Source of the DNA: Liolophura sinensis
Lineage: Eukaryota; Mollusca; Polyplacophora; Chitonida; Chitonidae
Length of the DNA: 64,000 nt
Direction: 5' to 3'
NCBI RefSeq assembly: GCF_032854445.1
Contig: NC_088295.1
Coordinates: forward strand, 66,011,249-66,075,248
Shown: positions 24,617 to 36,299 of the stretch, one piece after another
How positions within the stretch are numbered: the stretch's first letter is position 1
Layout of the letters: each line of letters opens with the position of its first letter
The notes under the pieces: model-generated
Database searches by the model: none
What the model was told of the DNA's origin: nothing
Seen by the model: the letters and a program-made list of their open reading frames with translations, nothing else
Position numbers and translations under genes: made by a program

Positions 24617-24761
24617 CGGTTGACCCATGCAGTGGCGAGTTACTGTTGAGACATGGTCATTTTATTACTATAGGATCGTGTTCGCTATCTGTAGATTATT
24701 GGTATAAACTTGTCAGGAATTAATTGAAATAAAACGTAAATACACAGCAAAGTCAGCTTTG

Positions 24762-24767
24762 ATGTTT
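24762..24767 (-). terminator. Poly(A) signal of the EF-hand gene
   Basis: On the minus strand an AATAAA lies about 50 bp downstream of the stop codon at 24814, in the expected place for 3' end formation of the EF-hand gene. Confidence 0.6.
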
Positions 24768-24813
24768 ATTAGCTTTTTGTTAAAAAAAAAAAAGATACAC
24801 TCAAGCCACAGTT

Positions 24814-27800
24814 TCAGCTTAACATTGCGCGTTTGATGGCCCGATATCTGTTAGTATCCAGCATGATGCTGATGAACTCCCGCCGCGATACCCGGCCATC
24901 TCCGGTAACGTCGGCTTCTTCCATCATCTCGCGCAGCATCGTGTTCGAGAACATGGCGTTTGTGACGTCAGCGGCCGCCCGAAGGTCCTCGAATGTAATG
25001 TAACCTTTGTCCTCTGTGTCAATCAAATTAAACCCCTAAAATGAGGAAAGATGTGACCCTATAAACATTCGTTGGCATTGATTAGCTTTAGAGATAAAGG
25101 GAAAATTTCCGAGCATCTCAATGCTACAGTCAGTGAAATTTTACAGCGTTACTACCTCCCCCCCACTCCGAATTATAAATAGGATTTGGCCCACTGTTTG
25201 CTCGTTATGGGTTTTGACAACAGAAGGTGAATAGTTTGTAATAATCCATGTGTAGAGCTCGTGTTGTTACGTGTCACTTACTAAAGGCAATTTTGGTAGA
25301 TAGTGCTGCTGATTTTACAGACAGCTGAATATAGGAGACTGGCTAAAAGAAGTGGGCTATAGCAGGTTCTATACAGTAGGCCTACGCCATTAAGTTTGTT
25401 TTTCGGCTATGATAGTTTTTAACCTCAGGTGGCTCTATGTTGAAAGTGTACTATGGCTGAGATTTTTCCTTACCGGCTTTGCTATGGAAGAGTTTAGTTA
25501 TGGAAAAATGAATTTTGACTTTAACGGCTTGTATACATGTAGTAAAACTTAACTCTGACTAAATAATGTGAGCACATTCCGCCTACCTGTACTATCTCCT
25601 CGAAGGGATCAGGCCCGTCGCCTTGACCAATAACCACTAGCTGGAGGAAATCATTGAAGTCCACGATACCTCGCTTTGTTTTGTCCAAGTTGGCTGAAGA
25701 AGAGAGACACCAAATGCAGCTGTACACGGAAATTTTTGACGTTTATTGAAGACAGTTATGGGACCAAGTAACCTGATAAGTTCCTTTTAATGACATACAC
25801 ACCGGCTATATTTTTCAATTTCTATTTACCGGCCCGGATAGCACAGTTGGTAGAGCGTCCGCTTCGGGACCGGTAGATCCAGGATCAATCCTTGGTCGAG
25901 TCACACCTAAGACTTTAAAAGAGGAAGTTGTAACTTCCTCGCTTGGCGTTCAGCATGAAGGGGATAGTGCAACGACTGGTTGACCCGTATCAGTATAATG
26001 GCTCGGGCGGGGCGGCTTACTTGCCTTCGGTAAGTCGTCTCAGTGATGCAGCACTAAATAAAAGAGCGGTGGAAATCCGTCCTGCAACAAGGAGGCACAT
26101 TACACGTGCATGCACCCTAATGATTCCTTCGTCGTCATATGACTGAAAAATTGTTGAGTACGACGTTAAACCCCAAGCACTCACTCACTCAATTTCTATT
26201 TTATATATTAGTAAAAATTTGTATTATACATACGTGTATGGATATGTATTGTGATGGGAGTAAAGTAACCTACTTGTATCTAAAAGACCAAAAAATATAT
26301 ATTTGTTCAAATATGTCAGTAGTTTGGTGCCAGTTTTGTTAATCTGATATTAATCTTATGCCTGGCTTGTGCGGTCTCCGTGGCGCAATGACACAGAAGA
26401 CCAATGCAGTCGCTGTGAGCTCAAGTCTCGCTCATGCTGGCTTTCTCTCCGGCCTTACGTGGGAAGGTCTGTCAGCAACATGGCTCCCTGGGCTCTACCG
26501 GGTTTCCTCCCATCAAAGTGCTAGCAGCCCTCGTACAAGTGAAATATTCATGAGTATGGCGTAATACACCGATAAATATATATATATACCTGCCTTGTAA
26601 TATTAATTTGAGCCAGTGGTGATGTGTGTCGATGTGTATTCATTCTCTGCCTAGGGAGGGAATCTCAGAAATTTCCCTGTGGTCGTAGTTCGGTTTGGTG
26701 TGGTTTTACATGAAATTCCATTAGGAGGCCACGCATTCCACAAATATGGCGTACAGCACACAATGTGGTTGAAAATCTGTGCGTTTCACTTGACAAGATT
26801 CGTCAGTTACCAACCATACGTTTACCCTGGTATCTCCATCCACACCTCTTTGAAACTGACCGCCGTCCTATAAATGCAATATTCTTGAATACTTAGCCCA
26901 AACATCAGTCATTAAATCTATTCTTAAATGGAAATTCTGAATGGAATGCAGAATTTTTAAAGCATCCTTATTTCCACGCTATCCTTGTTTCTTCTAACAT
27001 ACCGTAATGGAAAGATATACTGCGTTAGTTAATGAATATTTGGGATGAGCAAAAACAGAAGATATGTTGCTTCTGACTTTACTCCTATACATCAGGAGAT
27101 GCATACACGTATATATGTACATGCCTCTTCGGTAACTAACTCAATACAGGTATACCGGTGGGAGTGCATCCCCTCGTCTGCCTTTCAATCCATAAGTGTC
27201 ACTGAAATGAAATATATTCTCCAAGATTCCGTTTCGTTTAGTTATGAACTCAGACATACATGCACCTATTATTCTGACGTGCTCAAACTGGTAGGGCCTA
27301 CATGGCTCGATGCAGCTGTCAGTTCCTTGGCTAATGAGGTCGCGTGTTCGAATACAACCCTTGCTGGTTCGGTTCCTGTTTTAAGTCAGGAGGACTGTGT
27401 GAAAAGCAATACTTCTAAAATGCTTGTTCATATACTCACAGATTGAATCCTTGAGTACTCCTTTGCTTACACCAAATTTTAACATCTTCAACAATCGTTT
27501 CAGGTCAGATATTGTGATAAGTCTGCAAACAAGGATAACACACGTATTGGCTCATAACCTAAGAAACTCGCAAGTAGATGTTCACCTAAACTTATAGGAC
27601 GCATGCATTATTGTTTGAACATGAATTAGGGAAAATTCAATAATTCAAACTCTTTGTGTTATATACAAAGGCAAATGATAAGGAATCACAATAAACTAAG
27701 CAAATGTCTGAAATTTCTCTTTTGTAACGATCTCTTATGCATTAGGTCAAGACTACACCATTAACATTGTTGACGCGTTCTTTGCAAACTTACTGCTTAC

Positions 27801-29318
27801 AACTTTCATTTGTGTAAGCAAATACAGACATGTAGATAGATTTTGTGAGACCAGAACATCGCAGACTTACCCTCTTCGTTTCGTATCGAACATATCAAAA
27901 GCAATGTGAAGATCCTGTATTTCCTCTCTCGTGAGCTCTCGCGTGATCTCGTCGTTTCTCGCCTGTTGTTTGGCCTCTGCCTCCAGTCTCCTAATGATTT
28001 TGTTCATACTCCCGGCTTTCCGGCGTTCGCTGATGCCGTGTTTCTTGTCTATATCACGTGCCATTTGTCTCGTCTGCTGGTTTTGTCTCTCTCGTTCGTC
28101 TGTAAGTGCTATTACTTCCTCTTTTACCAGCTCATTGCTAATGAACTTTTTATAGAGATCCGTATTCATGTCTAAGCTTACATTTCGCTTGGTGCGAGCC
28201 TTGGCTAGCTTCGCCTTCAGTTTTGCCACTTCAGCTTTTTTCTTTTCTTTCTCCAGCATATTTTGCCTTTCTTCCTCAAGACGCATGTCCTCCAGTTCTT
28301 GTTTTAGCCGTAGTGCTCCCTCGCTTAATCTGAATTCGGCAACCTTCATACCTTGGCTGGAAAATGTGACCTTTTGGCCTGTTTGACCAGATTTGTCACT
28401 AACATCGGGATTTGATGGCTTTTCCTGGTTTCCTGATTCAGATCCTTCATTTTCCTCTGAACCTATTTGCTTAAGAGTCCCTGTTTCCATCGTGACGCTA
28501 TTGGTGGCATGATCTTCATTAGACATCGTTTGGACCGCAATTTCGCTGTCGACAGCCCTTGTGACTTCCTCAGCGTTGTCTGGATTGACGCCGTCTACTG
28601 ATGGATTTACTGTACTAGATCTCACAAGAGGAGAAGCCACCAGAGATTCATTCTCATTCTTGCTTATAATTATGTCGCCAGAAACTGAATTCTCTTCAGC
28701 AATGCTATCCACATCACTTTCATCGAGCTGTAATTCACTACCTAAATGAGGAGTCAAACATATTTCAACATCGTGTTCACTCTGTTCCGTTACCTTCTCT
28801 TGTGTTTTATTAGATGTCTTTAAAGGTGTTACATCTTGTGTGTTTACATCGGCCTCCAATTCATCGTCTCCATGTAATTCTCTGCTTTCATCATGTTTGT
28901 TTCCATTTGTCATTGCCTGTTTCTTGTCGTTTGTGTCATTTAATACTTTGTCCTCTGTCTCATCGAGCTCTTCTCCATTATCATCTTGAGTTTTGTTTCT
29001 TATCACAGCCAGTTGTTTGTAGTTTGTTTTTGACAGCGTCTGTTTGTCTTCTGCACCACCTAATTCCTTGTCTTCGACTAATTTTTTGTCGTCATCGTGT
29101 GTTATTTCACTTGTTACAGGCGGTTCTGTGTCGTCTGGTTTATTTAACATTTTCTCTTTTGTTTCTTCGTTTCCTTTGCTTTTTCCTTCGTCCCATGTGA
29201 TCTCCACTCCACTGGGAATGTCCATCTCAGATATTTGGCTCAAGGAGTCGTCTCCCTTTGACGGAATGTTAGAACTATTTTCCTGTACTGGTGAAACCTG
29301 GGGATTGTCACATTCCAT
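24814..29318 (-). CDS. Centrin-like EF-hand protein with a long acidic N-terminal extension (4 exons, 619 aa)
   Basis: Exons 29318-27871, 27522-27440, 25693-25587 and 25035-24814 total 1,860 nt, with phases matching at each junction (donors GTAAGT, GTGAGT, GTAGGC). The second exon is only 83 nt and supplies the back half of EF-hand 1. Residues 1 to about 330 are acidic and low-complexity (Asp/Glu/Asn/Thr-rich, repeated ET/DDK stretches). Residues about 330-480 are strongly helical and charged (KKKAEVAKLKAKLAKARTKR), probably coiled coil. Four EF-hands follow in centrin spacing. By loop ligands only the fourth (D-V-T-G-D-G-R-V-S-R-R-E) is canonical; loops 1-3 have Lys/Arg or other residues at key positions and may not bind calcium. 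Centrins act at centrioles and basal bodies, but the extension is unlike true centrins, so the cellular role is open. It is convergent with LTO1. Confidence 0.88.
25815..26201 (+). repeat. SINE family B, full length, with 13-bp TSD
   Basis: The body 25828-26188 opens with a tRNA-like head (GGATAGCACAGTTGGTAGAG, A box; GATCCAGGATCAATCC, B-box region), has a GC-rich middle and ends GACGTTAAACCCCAAGCACT with an ACTC-repeat tail. Exact flanking duplications TCAATTTCTATTT lie at 25815-25827 and 26189-26201. It sits in the intron between EF-hand exons 2 and 3. Confidence 0.9.
26371..26588 (+). repeat. SINE family A, diverged near-full copy
   Basis: GGTCTCCGTGGCGCAATGAC head, GTGAGCTCAAGTCTCGCTCA, GGGAAGGTCTGTCAGCAAC and a GAGTATGGCGTAATACACCG end. 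It has a deletion in the tRNA-like part and another between CAACATGG and CTCCCTGGGC, so it is an older copy. Confidence 0.8.
27290..27390 (+). repeat. tRNA-like SINE fragment (family E)
   Basis: GGCTAATGAGGTCGCGTGTT followed by CGAATACAACCC resembles 18785-18890. It sits in the first intron-side region of the EF-hand gene, just beyond the 83-nt exon. Head only; weak evidence. Confidence 0.4.
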
Positions 29319-29450
29319 GGCTGTGTGCCATGAAATTAGTATAATGTTAACCTCTGCCTCAACTGCAGCAGGAACGCCAAGACCCTACAATGACAAAAGC
29401 GGCAATCATAATTGTGTTGCATTAGACACGCGACGAGTGAGAGATTCAAT

Positions 29451-29694
29451 TTTATTTATTTATTTCATTGGTGTTTTACGCCGTACTCAAGAATATTTCA
29501 CTCATACGACGGCGGCCAGCATTATGGTAGGAAGAAAACGGGCAGAGCCCGGGGGAAACCCACAACCATCTGCAGGTTGTTGCCAGACCTCCCCTCGTAT
29601 GGCCGGAGAGGAAGCCAGCATGAGCTGAACTTGAACTCACAGTGACCGCATTGGTGAGAGGCTTCTGGGTCATTAACTGAGCCACGGAAGCCCC
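29451..29694 (-). repeat. SINE family A, near full length
   Basis: Starts TTTATTTATTTATTTCATTG and ends GAGCCACGGAAGCCCC, so it runs from the AT tail to the tRNA-like head on the minus strand. It lies about 130 bp upstream of the EF-hand gene start codon and could therefore be within or near its 5' UTR or promoter. Confidence 0.85.
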
Positions 29695-30074
29695 GTGTAT
29701 CTCTCAAGGAGCGCTAATCATTGACCTGTATGAACTGGTGAATTTAGCGCTGGTACATGCGGCTGTAAGTGTACTCATATTCAACGTTTTGTACTCAGGT
29801 ATATCACGCTAAAGGAATGTGTCACAAGAACAATCTTTTGAAAGAAAGAAAAATATTTTGACAATTTTTGGCGACTTTACAAACTTACTGACTTAAAGCC
29901 GCAGCGGAACTGACGACAGCTGGTTCCAAAACTGCGGTCTCATTTTATTAGTGACTGATAAACTGCAATGAGAAGAGCTGCAATGACAAATGGCACTAAA
30001 CAGACCCCTTTAGATGACAGATCCAGCGAGGGCCCCTGATGATTTCGAAACAGCGGACCTATAAATATTTAGGG

Positions 30075-30235
30075 ATGGGGTCGTGGCCGTGTGGTATGAC
30101 GCTTATCTTTCTATCGCTAGAACCCACGAGACACAGGTTCCATCCCGGCCCTGGACAGGGTTTTTGTAACTTCTCCCTCACTGACTATTCATGTGGTCTT
30201 GGTGAAAATAAGCAGCCAACGACGCCCCCTTTGCG
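30075..30235 (+). repeat. Unclassified tRNA-derived repeat
   Basis: GGGGTCGTGGCCGTGTGGTA resembles a tRNA 5' half with A box; CACAGGTTCCATCCC resembles a B box. A GCCCTGGACAGGG hairpin follows. No second copy was recognised in the window. Confidence 0.4.
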
Positions 30236-30434
30236 CAATCTATAGCGTTCACCGAAGACCACTTGCCTTCCACCAATTTTAATAAGATGTACATGTTCGT
30301 GATGAAAGTTCGTGAATAATATGCTAAATCTCGAGGGTTTAATTAAGATTGAATGCTTCGGTGTCCTCCACCCACAAAACTGATAGCCGTCGTGCAACTG
30401 AACCGTTCTTGTGCACGGAGTTAAGGCAACATCC

Positions 30435-30665
30435 TCCTATTTTCTCTGTGGTCGCTGTGAGTTCAAGTCCAGTTCATGCTGGCTTCCTCCCCGGCCGTAC
30501 GTGGGAAGGTCTGTCAGCAACCTGCGGATGGTTGTGGGTTTCCCCCGGGCTGTGCCCGGTTTCCACCCACCATAATGCTGGCTGCCGTCGTATAAGTGAA
30601 ATATTCTTGAGTACGGCGAAAAACACCAATCAAATAAATAAATAAATAAATCCTATTTTCTCTGT
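30435..30665 (+). repeat. SINE family A, 5'-truncated, with 15-bp TSD
   Basis: The body 30450-30650 begins inside the tRNA-like part (GTCGCTGTGAGTTCAAGTCC) and ends in AATAAATAAATAAATAAA. Exact duplications TCCTATTTTCTCTGT flank it at 30435-30449 and 30651-30665. Confidence 0.92.
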
Positions 30666-30669
30666 AGTA

Positions 30670-31930
30670 GGGCCTAGTAGAAACTGCTGTTATTCCCGTT
30701 TGAATGTTGACATTTATGAAAAAGAAACACAGAATGCTCTGGAGTAACAGGTAACAATACTGTTAACAAATGTATAAAGAGTTGTGCTACATAGGTTACG
30801 ATAGCGAAACTCTTGCCTTTACAAGCATTTATCAGTGATGACACATTATGTACATACCTATCAGCCCTGTAGTTCAGGCCCCTATGTGTTGCATGTTCAC
30901 CCTTTGCACATACTGCAAGCGGTTCGCCACAGTGACATATTTATCTAGGTATGTTGTCATGCTACATGTCCTCATACCGCTGACTTAGAGTGTCAAGCAT
31001 GTTTGTAGCGCTATGTGTACTACGTGCTGGTTTTTGTCCGTGGGCACTCACCATGCATGCGTACAGTTACTATCGGAATTGACATACATTAACAGCGAAC
31101 AACAGAAGACCCCTTACACGCCTGCCAGGATATAGGACAATCATGTATCAATAAAGTCCGCCATAAATATCAGTCAACCGGCGACTCGTATAGAAGCTCT
31201 TGTGAATGGTGTACGCCCACTTGGATCGTTCTTCAACTTTTATTTGTGTCATCGAGCTCTGCATGCCATACATAATCACGCTCTTATGTTTCTCCTGTGA
31301 GTAGCGTTTTCACTGTGCTTCTTTGAACGAAACAATGCCGTTCATAATGAAGATCGATACAGACTGTTTATGAAAAGGTAATCAATAAGATATACAATAA
31401 AGTTTGCATGAGCGTATTAGTATCTTGGAGGACTTTCTGAATATACATGGAAGAGTTAATACTTTAGTTTACGATGCAAAAGGCTCTTTCACTTGGAGCT
31501 TCGTGTTCTTTATTGCATTTCACGAATGTAGTGCATGTAACACGAACTTGTCCTTAACTATCTGAGAATGTTAAACCTTTCCCGCCAAAAGTAATTCGGG
31601 GCTTGGCTGTTTAGTCTTATTCTCTTACAACTTTGCGATGCCGTTTTGTGGACAAATTGTGTAACATATTAATCATAGGAAGAATATAATGATATATTCA
31701 GCGTGAACCTGATTCGCCATTGCGCAAAGCTGTGTCCATCGGAAGGCTGTAATGGGCGCTAGCATATCATCTTCCCAGCTGCGACAGTGTACAATGTATA
31801 TAGCCTATGATAACAAGGAGTTACTATTGCGAAATATATTATGATGCGAATGGAATTTTAAACGGTTCAATGCATACTTTTATTATTTATGTACTATTAT
31901 GATATATCAGGATATTTTTAACTGATGATG
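30670..31930. other. No gene seen
   Basis: Mixed-composition intergenic sequence between the EF-hand gene and a 33-bp tandem array. No exon-like frame with splice sites or SINE copy was found. Confidence 0.5.
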
Positions 31931-31938
31931 GCATCATA

Positions 31939-32136
31939 TCTCTCGTATGTAATACCACATTGGTTACTACATATCACGTATGTAATAACACATTGGTTAC
32001 TACATATCTCGTATATAATACCACATTGGTTACTACATATCACGTATGTAATAACACATTGGTTACTACATATCTCGTATGTAATACCAGATTGGTTACT
32101 ACATATCTCGTATGTAATACCACATTGGTTACTACA
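31939..32136. repeat. Tandem array, 33-bp unit, about 6 copies
   Basis: Units of TCTCGTATGTAATACCACAT plus TGGTTACTACATA alternate with a variant carrying ATCACG and AATAACACA, so the array has a two-unit (66-bp) higher-order pattern. Because 33 is divisible by three, several frames stay open; they are not taken as genes. Confidence 0.9.
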
Positions 32137-32139
32137 TTG

Positions 32140-33120
32140 TTGTTCTAAAACGCTTGGATACACTGGCGCTTGATCCTTACATGTTTTCATATTATTAATA
32201 TAAATATAATTAATGAATGATACAATGTTCAGTGGAGTTTTCATGCCATATGCACTGATGTACTGTTCGTCTTTCAGGTGAAATGCATAATCTATAAATC
32301 ATTTACATCTTTTACGAACTGTCTTCCACATGTAGAGCACTTTGAATGCTATATCCACTCTCCCGTACATGTATGGAGCAACAGTTTCTCAGCAGTTACA
32401 TGAACAGTTAGAAGGCAATCCGGATTGAGGTAAATTAAGGACTTATTTCACTTGGCAAGTGTGGCCATTTGCTAACTGTCACATTGTGGACGCTGCCTTG
32501 ATTTAACTCTTGTTAAATCTATAAATATAAATTTATATTTTTGACTTTGATTTTGCAAGTTGAATATTCAGACAAAGTGTTGGCTTGTAATGATGATATT
32601 ATTGTATGTCCTTCTGTATTGTTTTGCTGTAGTTGGAACCTAGAGGACAGTGCTTGTGTTATCGGCGATGTGTTAAAACCAGACAATGTTGTCTGAGGTT
32701 GAGTATATTCAATGTGCTTGGTAAAGACATTGTTATGCGGATCCACGTTTGTAGTGTACATTTAGTGTAAGGATGTAATTTCATCTCCCGCAGCTGTCAA
32801 TCTGACCCCGGAGTCACGGTTAGAACTATACAGGATATATGTACGCTTGTTCCTTAATGGGCCATCTAAGAATGCTATAGAATAGCCCAATTATAAGAAT
32901 TCCAATTTGTCACCTGGAGTATCCAGTACAATTAAACCTTTAACCGACAGCACATACATTGTTATTGCTATATGTAAGTCTTGTTTGAAATGATTTCGAA
33001 TGTTGAAGCAGATTATGTTAAAATCAAAAGATGGGTAAATTAAAACAATAATCAAACAACCCGTCTTTTTATTAGATCTGTCACTCACTCCAACACGAAG
33101 ATCCAAACAACATCATATCA
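32140..33120. other. No gene seen
   Basis: Open frames are short and have no supported splice context. No repeat family was recognised. Confidence 0.45.
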
Positions 33121-33127
33121 TATAGCC

Positions 33128-33294
33128 ATATGGAAGTCCAGTACATGCTGGCTTTCTCTCCGGCCGTACGTGATAAGGTCTACCAGCAACCTGCGGATGG
33201 TCGTGGATTTCCCCTCCCACCATAAAGCTGGCCGCCGTTGCATAAGTGAAATATTCTTCATTACGGCGTAAACCACCAAGCAAATAAATAAACA
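33128..33294 (+). repeat. SINE family A, 5'-truncated
   Basis: Begins within GTCCAGTACATGCTGGC, has the CTGCGGATGGTCGTGG block and ends CACCAAGCAAATAAATAAAC. A deletion removes most of the GGGCTGTGCCCGG segment. CATATGG occurs close to both ends, possibly a short TSD. Confidence 0.8.
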
Positions 33295-33906
33295 TCGTCA
33301 TATGGCATATTTTTATCCGATTTGACTGGGATTTCTTTCAGACAGGTGAAAAGCAAACCGTCATCGTCAGACACTACGCATTAACGTCTAACTATAAATA
33401 TGTCCTCGCATATTTTCCATAACTACCTTAAACACAATGTTCAGATTTAGAGCACAACTTATCTCTAGTACACTACTTTTACAACAAAGTTCACTGATAC
33501 AAGACAATTAAGCCGTATCCTTGACGTGAAGATTTGTCGACGTATCTGAAGAAACAGTTTGGTTGTAATTTGGGATTTCCACTCTCTGGATATAATAGTA
33601 ACACATGTTCTAGTGCTGAAAATCGGCGGTGACAACACCGTGTTGTAACACACAACCTCAGAGTCATGGACATAACGGAATGCAATAGTTGTTAGCCACC
33701 TAGGCTATTTGACCAACCGGTCTTTGATAGGAGTTACTGACCGGCGGAATTTACGGCGAACATGCATTACCCCAGTGATAATAGCTGAGACTATCAGACT
33801 GGTAAATGTCAATTGGAAAGTGGACATTTATAAAGTGGACACTTTCTCATAATGACAACAACCAATCCGGTATATGTACGGAAGTTAAATCATTTCACCG
33901 TGCATG

Positions 33907-34006
33907 AAGTACCCAAATGCATGTATTAAATTAGAAAGGAGACCTACATGCATGTATTAAATTAGGAAGGAGACCCAAATGCATGTATTAAATTAGGAAG
34001 GAGACT
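33907..34006. repeat. Tandem repeat, about 31-bp unit, 3 copies
   Basis: ATGCATGTATTAAATTAGGA plus AGGAGACC is repeated three times, differing at single bases (AGAAAGG in copy 1, CTAC in copy 2). Confidence 0.9.
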
Positions 34007-34650
34007 TGGAATTTTGAAGCCACGATGGACTCATCTCTGACACACAGACAAGGAACGTGTATCTAGCGTTACGAACGATTGGCATGCACATTTCGTACTG
34101 CCACGTTAACAAACCCCGTGTATGTTCTAAAGCTGACATTTCAATACTCACACATACAGCAGGCTGTATCCACATCGTTCTACACCCTTCATTAGGCTGA
34201 AGGAAATGTAACTTTAGGCAGGCACGTTTCGAGCTGCCCGTGTTAATTTGCTGGTTTGTATACCTGATGGCCGTCCAGAAGCAAAGCAATTTGTTCTGGG
34301 GAGCGGATGTGAGCTGAAAAGGAAGTCGAGGTACTCGAGGTTAAAAAAAGGTACTGGGTCTGATGTGTCAAACATGGTTTAGGCGAGAGTTGTCCAAGGC
34401 TATCATCAGGCTGGTATTGTTTCTGAGATGCTCCATCATCCATCTAGCAGCTTCAACTAAAGTTCGGATCTGCCTTAATGTACCGTGTACATCTACCGTC
34501 GAGTACCCACACACAATTAGACAGGCTTCGTGTGGGGTGGTGAGCGGCCGGTCATTAGCACATTAGTGTTCACCTACATTCTCTTGACTCCCACGCAAAT
34601 GCTTTCAAAATATAACATTATATTCAGACGATTATAGCAGGCAAGCTGTA

Positions 34651-34763
34651 CATTTATTTATTTGGTTGGTGTTTTATGCCGTACTCAAGAATACTACACT
34701 TATAAGACGGCATCCAGCATTATCGAGGGAGGAAACCGGACAGAGCGCGCGGAAAACCCACTT
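34651..34763 (-). repeat. SINE family A, 3' fragment
   Basis: TTTATTTATTTGGTTGGTG through the CGGCATCCAGCATTAT block to GGAAAACCCAC, read on the minus strand. It stands directly before a longer copy, so two insertions lie side by side. Confidence 0.8.
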
Positions 34764-34788
34764 TCCACTACACTTTGATTTGTTTTGT

Positions 34789-35048
34789 TTATTTATTTGA
34801 TTCGTGTTTTACGCCGTACTCAAGAATATTTCACTCATACGACGGCGGCCAGCATTATGGTGTGTGGAAACCGGGCAGAGCCCGGGGGAAACCCACGACC
34901 ATCCGCAGGTTGCTGCAGACCCACTGCACTTACGGCCGGAGAGGAAGGCAGCATGAGCTGGACTTGAACTCACAGCAATCGCACTGGAAAGAGGCTCCTG
35001 GGTCATTACGCTGCGATAGCGCGCTAACCGACTGAGCCACTACCGCCC
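34789..35048 (-). repeat. SINE family A, full length
   Basis: From TTTATTTATTTGATTCGTG to CCGACTGAGCCACTACCGCC. Both tRNA-like boxes are present on the minus strand. Similar text (ACTACACTTTGATT and ACTGCACTTTGAAAT) flanks it, consistent with a mutated TSD. Confidence 0.88.
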
Positions 35049-35727
35049 TACTGCACTTTGAAATCATGTAAGTACACATGCAGGTGCAGACCTTTTGAAG
35101 CACAGGCGCCATGGGCTCCATGAATACTTATTCACGGAGATAACTATGCAGAATGGTAATGCAGAATGGTAGTTCAGAATGAAATGATGAGAAATTTAGA
35201 AGTTCTCAAGTTGGATGAGAAATTTCGAAGTCGATATGTTTTTATGTAAGTTATTCAGATCTGATGTCATTCTTTAGATACTTATACACATTTGGTAGCA
35301 TACGTATACCAGAGCGGAGCTTAGATGGAACTATTCGTAGATCTACATATATAAACACTATCAGTCAATATCTTTACGTATCAACGTATTTTCATGTACA
35401 TGTACCTTACACTGTATCAAAACGAGCAGCTAGGTGCGACTGGTTATAGTCTATCATTAACTTGCACAGTTAAATTGCTACTTTTTTTAACCTATTTCTG
35501 CTTAGGCCATGGGGATAGAGACATCTCATTTGCTACTATTTAAACATTTTCGTGAACAATCAGTATAAAATCCTGACTGAGGTAGTGGGCAACAGGCCGT
35601 ATTTCACTGACTGAGCGGTTCTTATTTTACTCTATATGCTGTAGTCCTTTACATCTAGTCTGTTTCGACCGTAAAACCTAAAGTCAAACATTTTCATACT
35701 TCATAATACTAATAATATACAACAGCG

Positions 35728-36275
35728 AGGGGCCTCCGTGGCTTAGTTGGTTAGCGTGCTAGCGCAGTGTAATTATCCAGGAGCCTCTCACCAATGCAGT
35801 CGCTGTGAGTTCAAGCCCACCTCATTCTGGCTTCCTCTCCGGCCGTACTTGATTTTTTTTTTTTTTTTTTTTTTGATTGGTGAATATTTCACTTATACGA
35901 CGGCGGCCAGCATTATGGTGGGTGGAAACCGGGCAGAGCCCGGGGGAAACCCACGACCATCCGCAGGTTGCTGACAGACCTTCCCACGTACGGCCGGAGA
36001 GGAAGGCAGCATGGGCTGGTCTTGAACTCACAGCGACCGCATTGGTGAGAGGCTTCTGGGTCATTACGCTGCGCTAGAGCGCTAACCGACTGAGCCACGG
36101 AGGCCCCTCCGGCCGTACTTGGAAAGGTCTAGCAAAAACCTGCGGATGGTCGTGGGTTTCCCCCTGGGCTGTGTCCGGTTTCCTCCCACAATAATGCTGG
36201 TCGCCATCGTATAAGTGAAATATTCTTGAGTTTGACGTAAAACAGCAATCAAATAAAAAAATAAATAAATAAGCA
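35728..36275 (+). repeat. SINE family A, full length, split by a later SINE
   Basis: The head is at 35728-35851 (GGGGCCTCCGTGGCTTAGTT, with A and B boxes) and the remainder at 36107-36275 (GGAAAGGTCTAGCAAAAACC to a TAAATAAATAA tail). The break occurs inside the CCGGCCGTACTTG block. The two parts rejoin exactly if the inserted element and one duplicated target are removed. Confidence 0.92.
35852..36106 (-). repeat. SINE family A inserted into another SINE A, 15-bp TSD
   Basis: A minus-strand copy whose tail contains a run of about 22 T's and which ends GACTGAGCCACGGAGGCCCC. The host sequence CTCCGGCCGTACTTG is duplicated at 35837-35851 and 36107-36121. The inserted copy has lost part of the usual GTTTTACGCCGTACTCAAG end. 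Confidence 0.93.
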
Positions 36276-36299
36276 AACAGCGCATATTTAGATCATTCT

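Noticed and set aside
28814-29628. Plus-strand open frames of 128 and 194 codons opposite the EF-hand gene
   Set aside because: They are antisense shadows of the long first exon; the second also runs into a SINE. The minus frame has the coherent protein, splice sites and EF-hands.
31939-32136. CRISPR-like array
   Set aside because: Units are contiguous with no unique spacers, and the genome is animal. The arrays at 11960, 42966, 58236 and 60308 are plain tandem repeats too.
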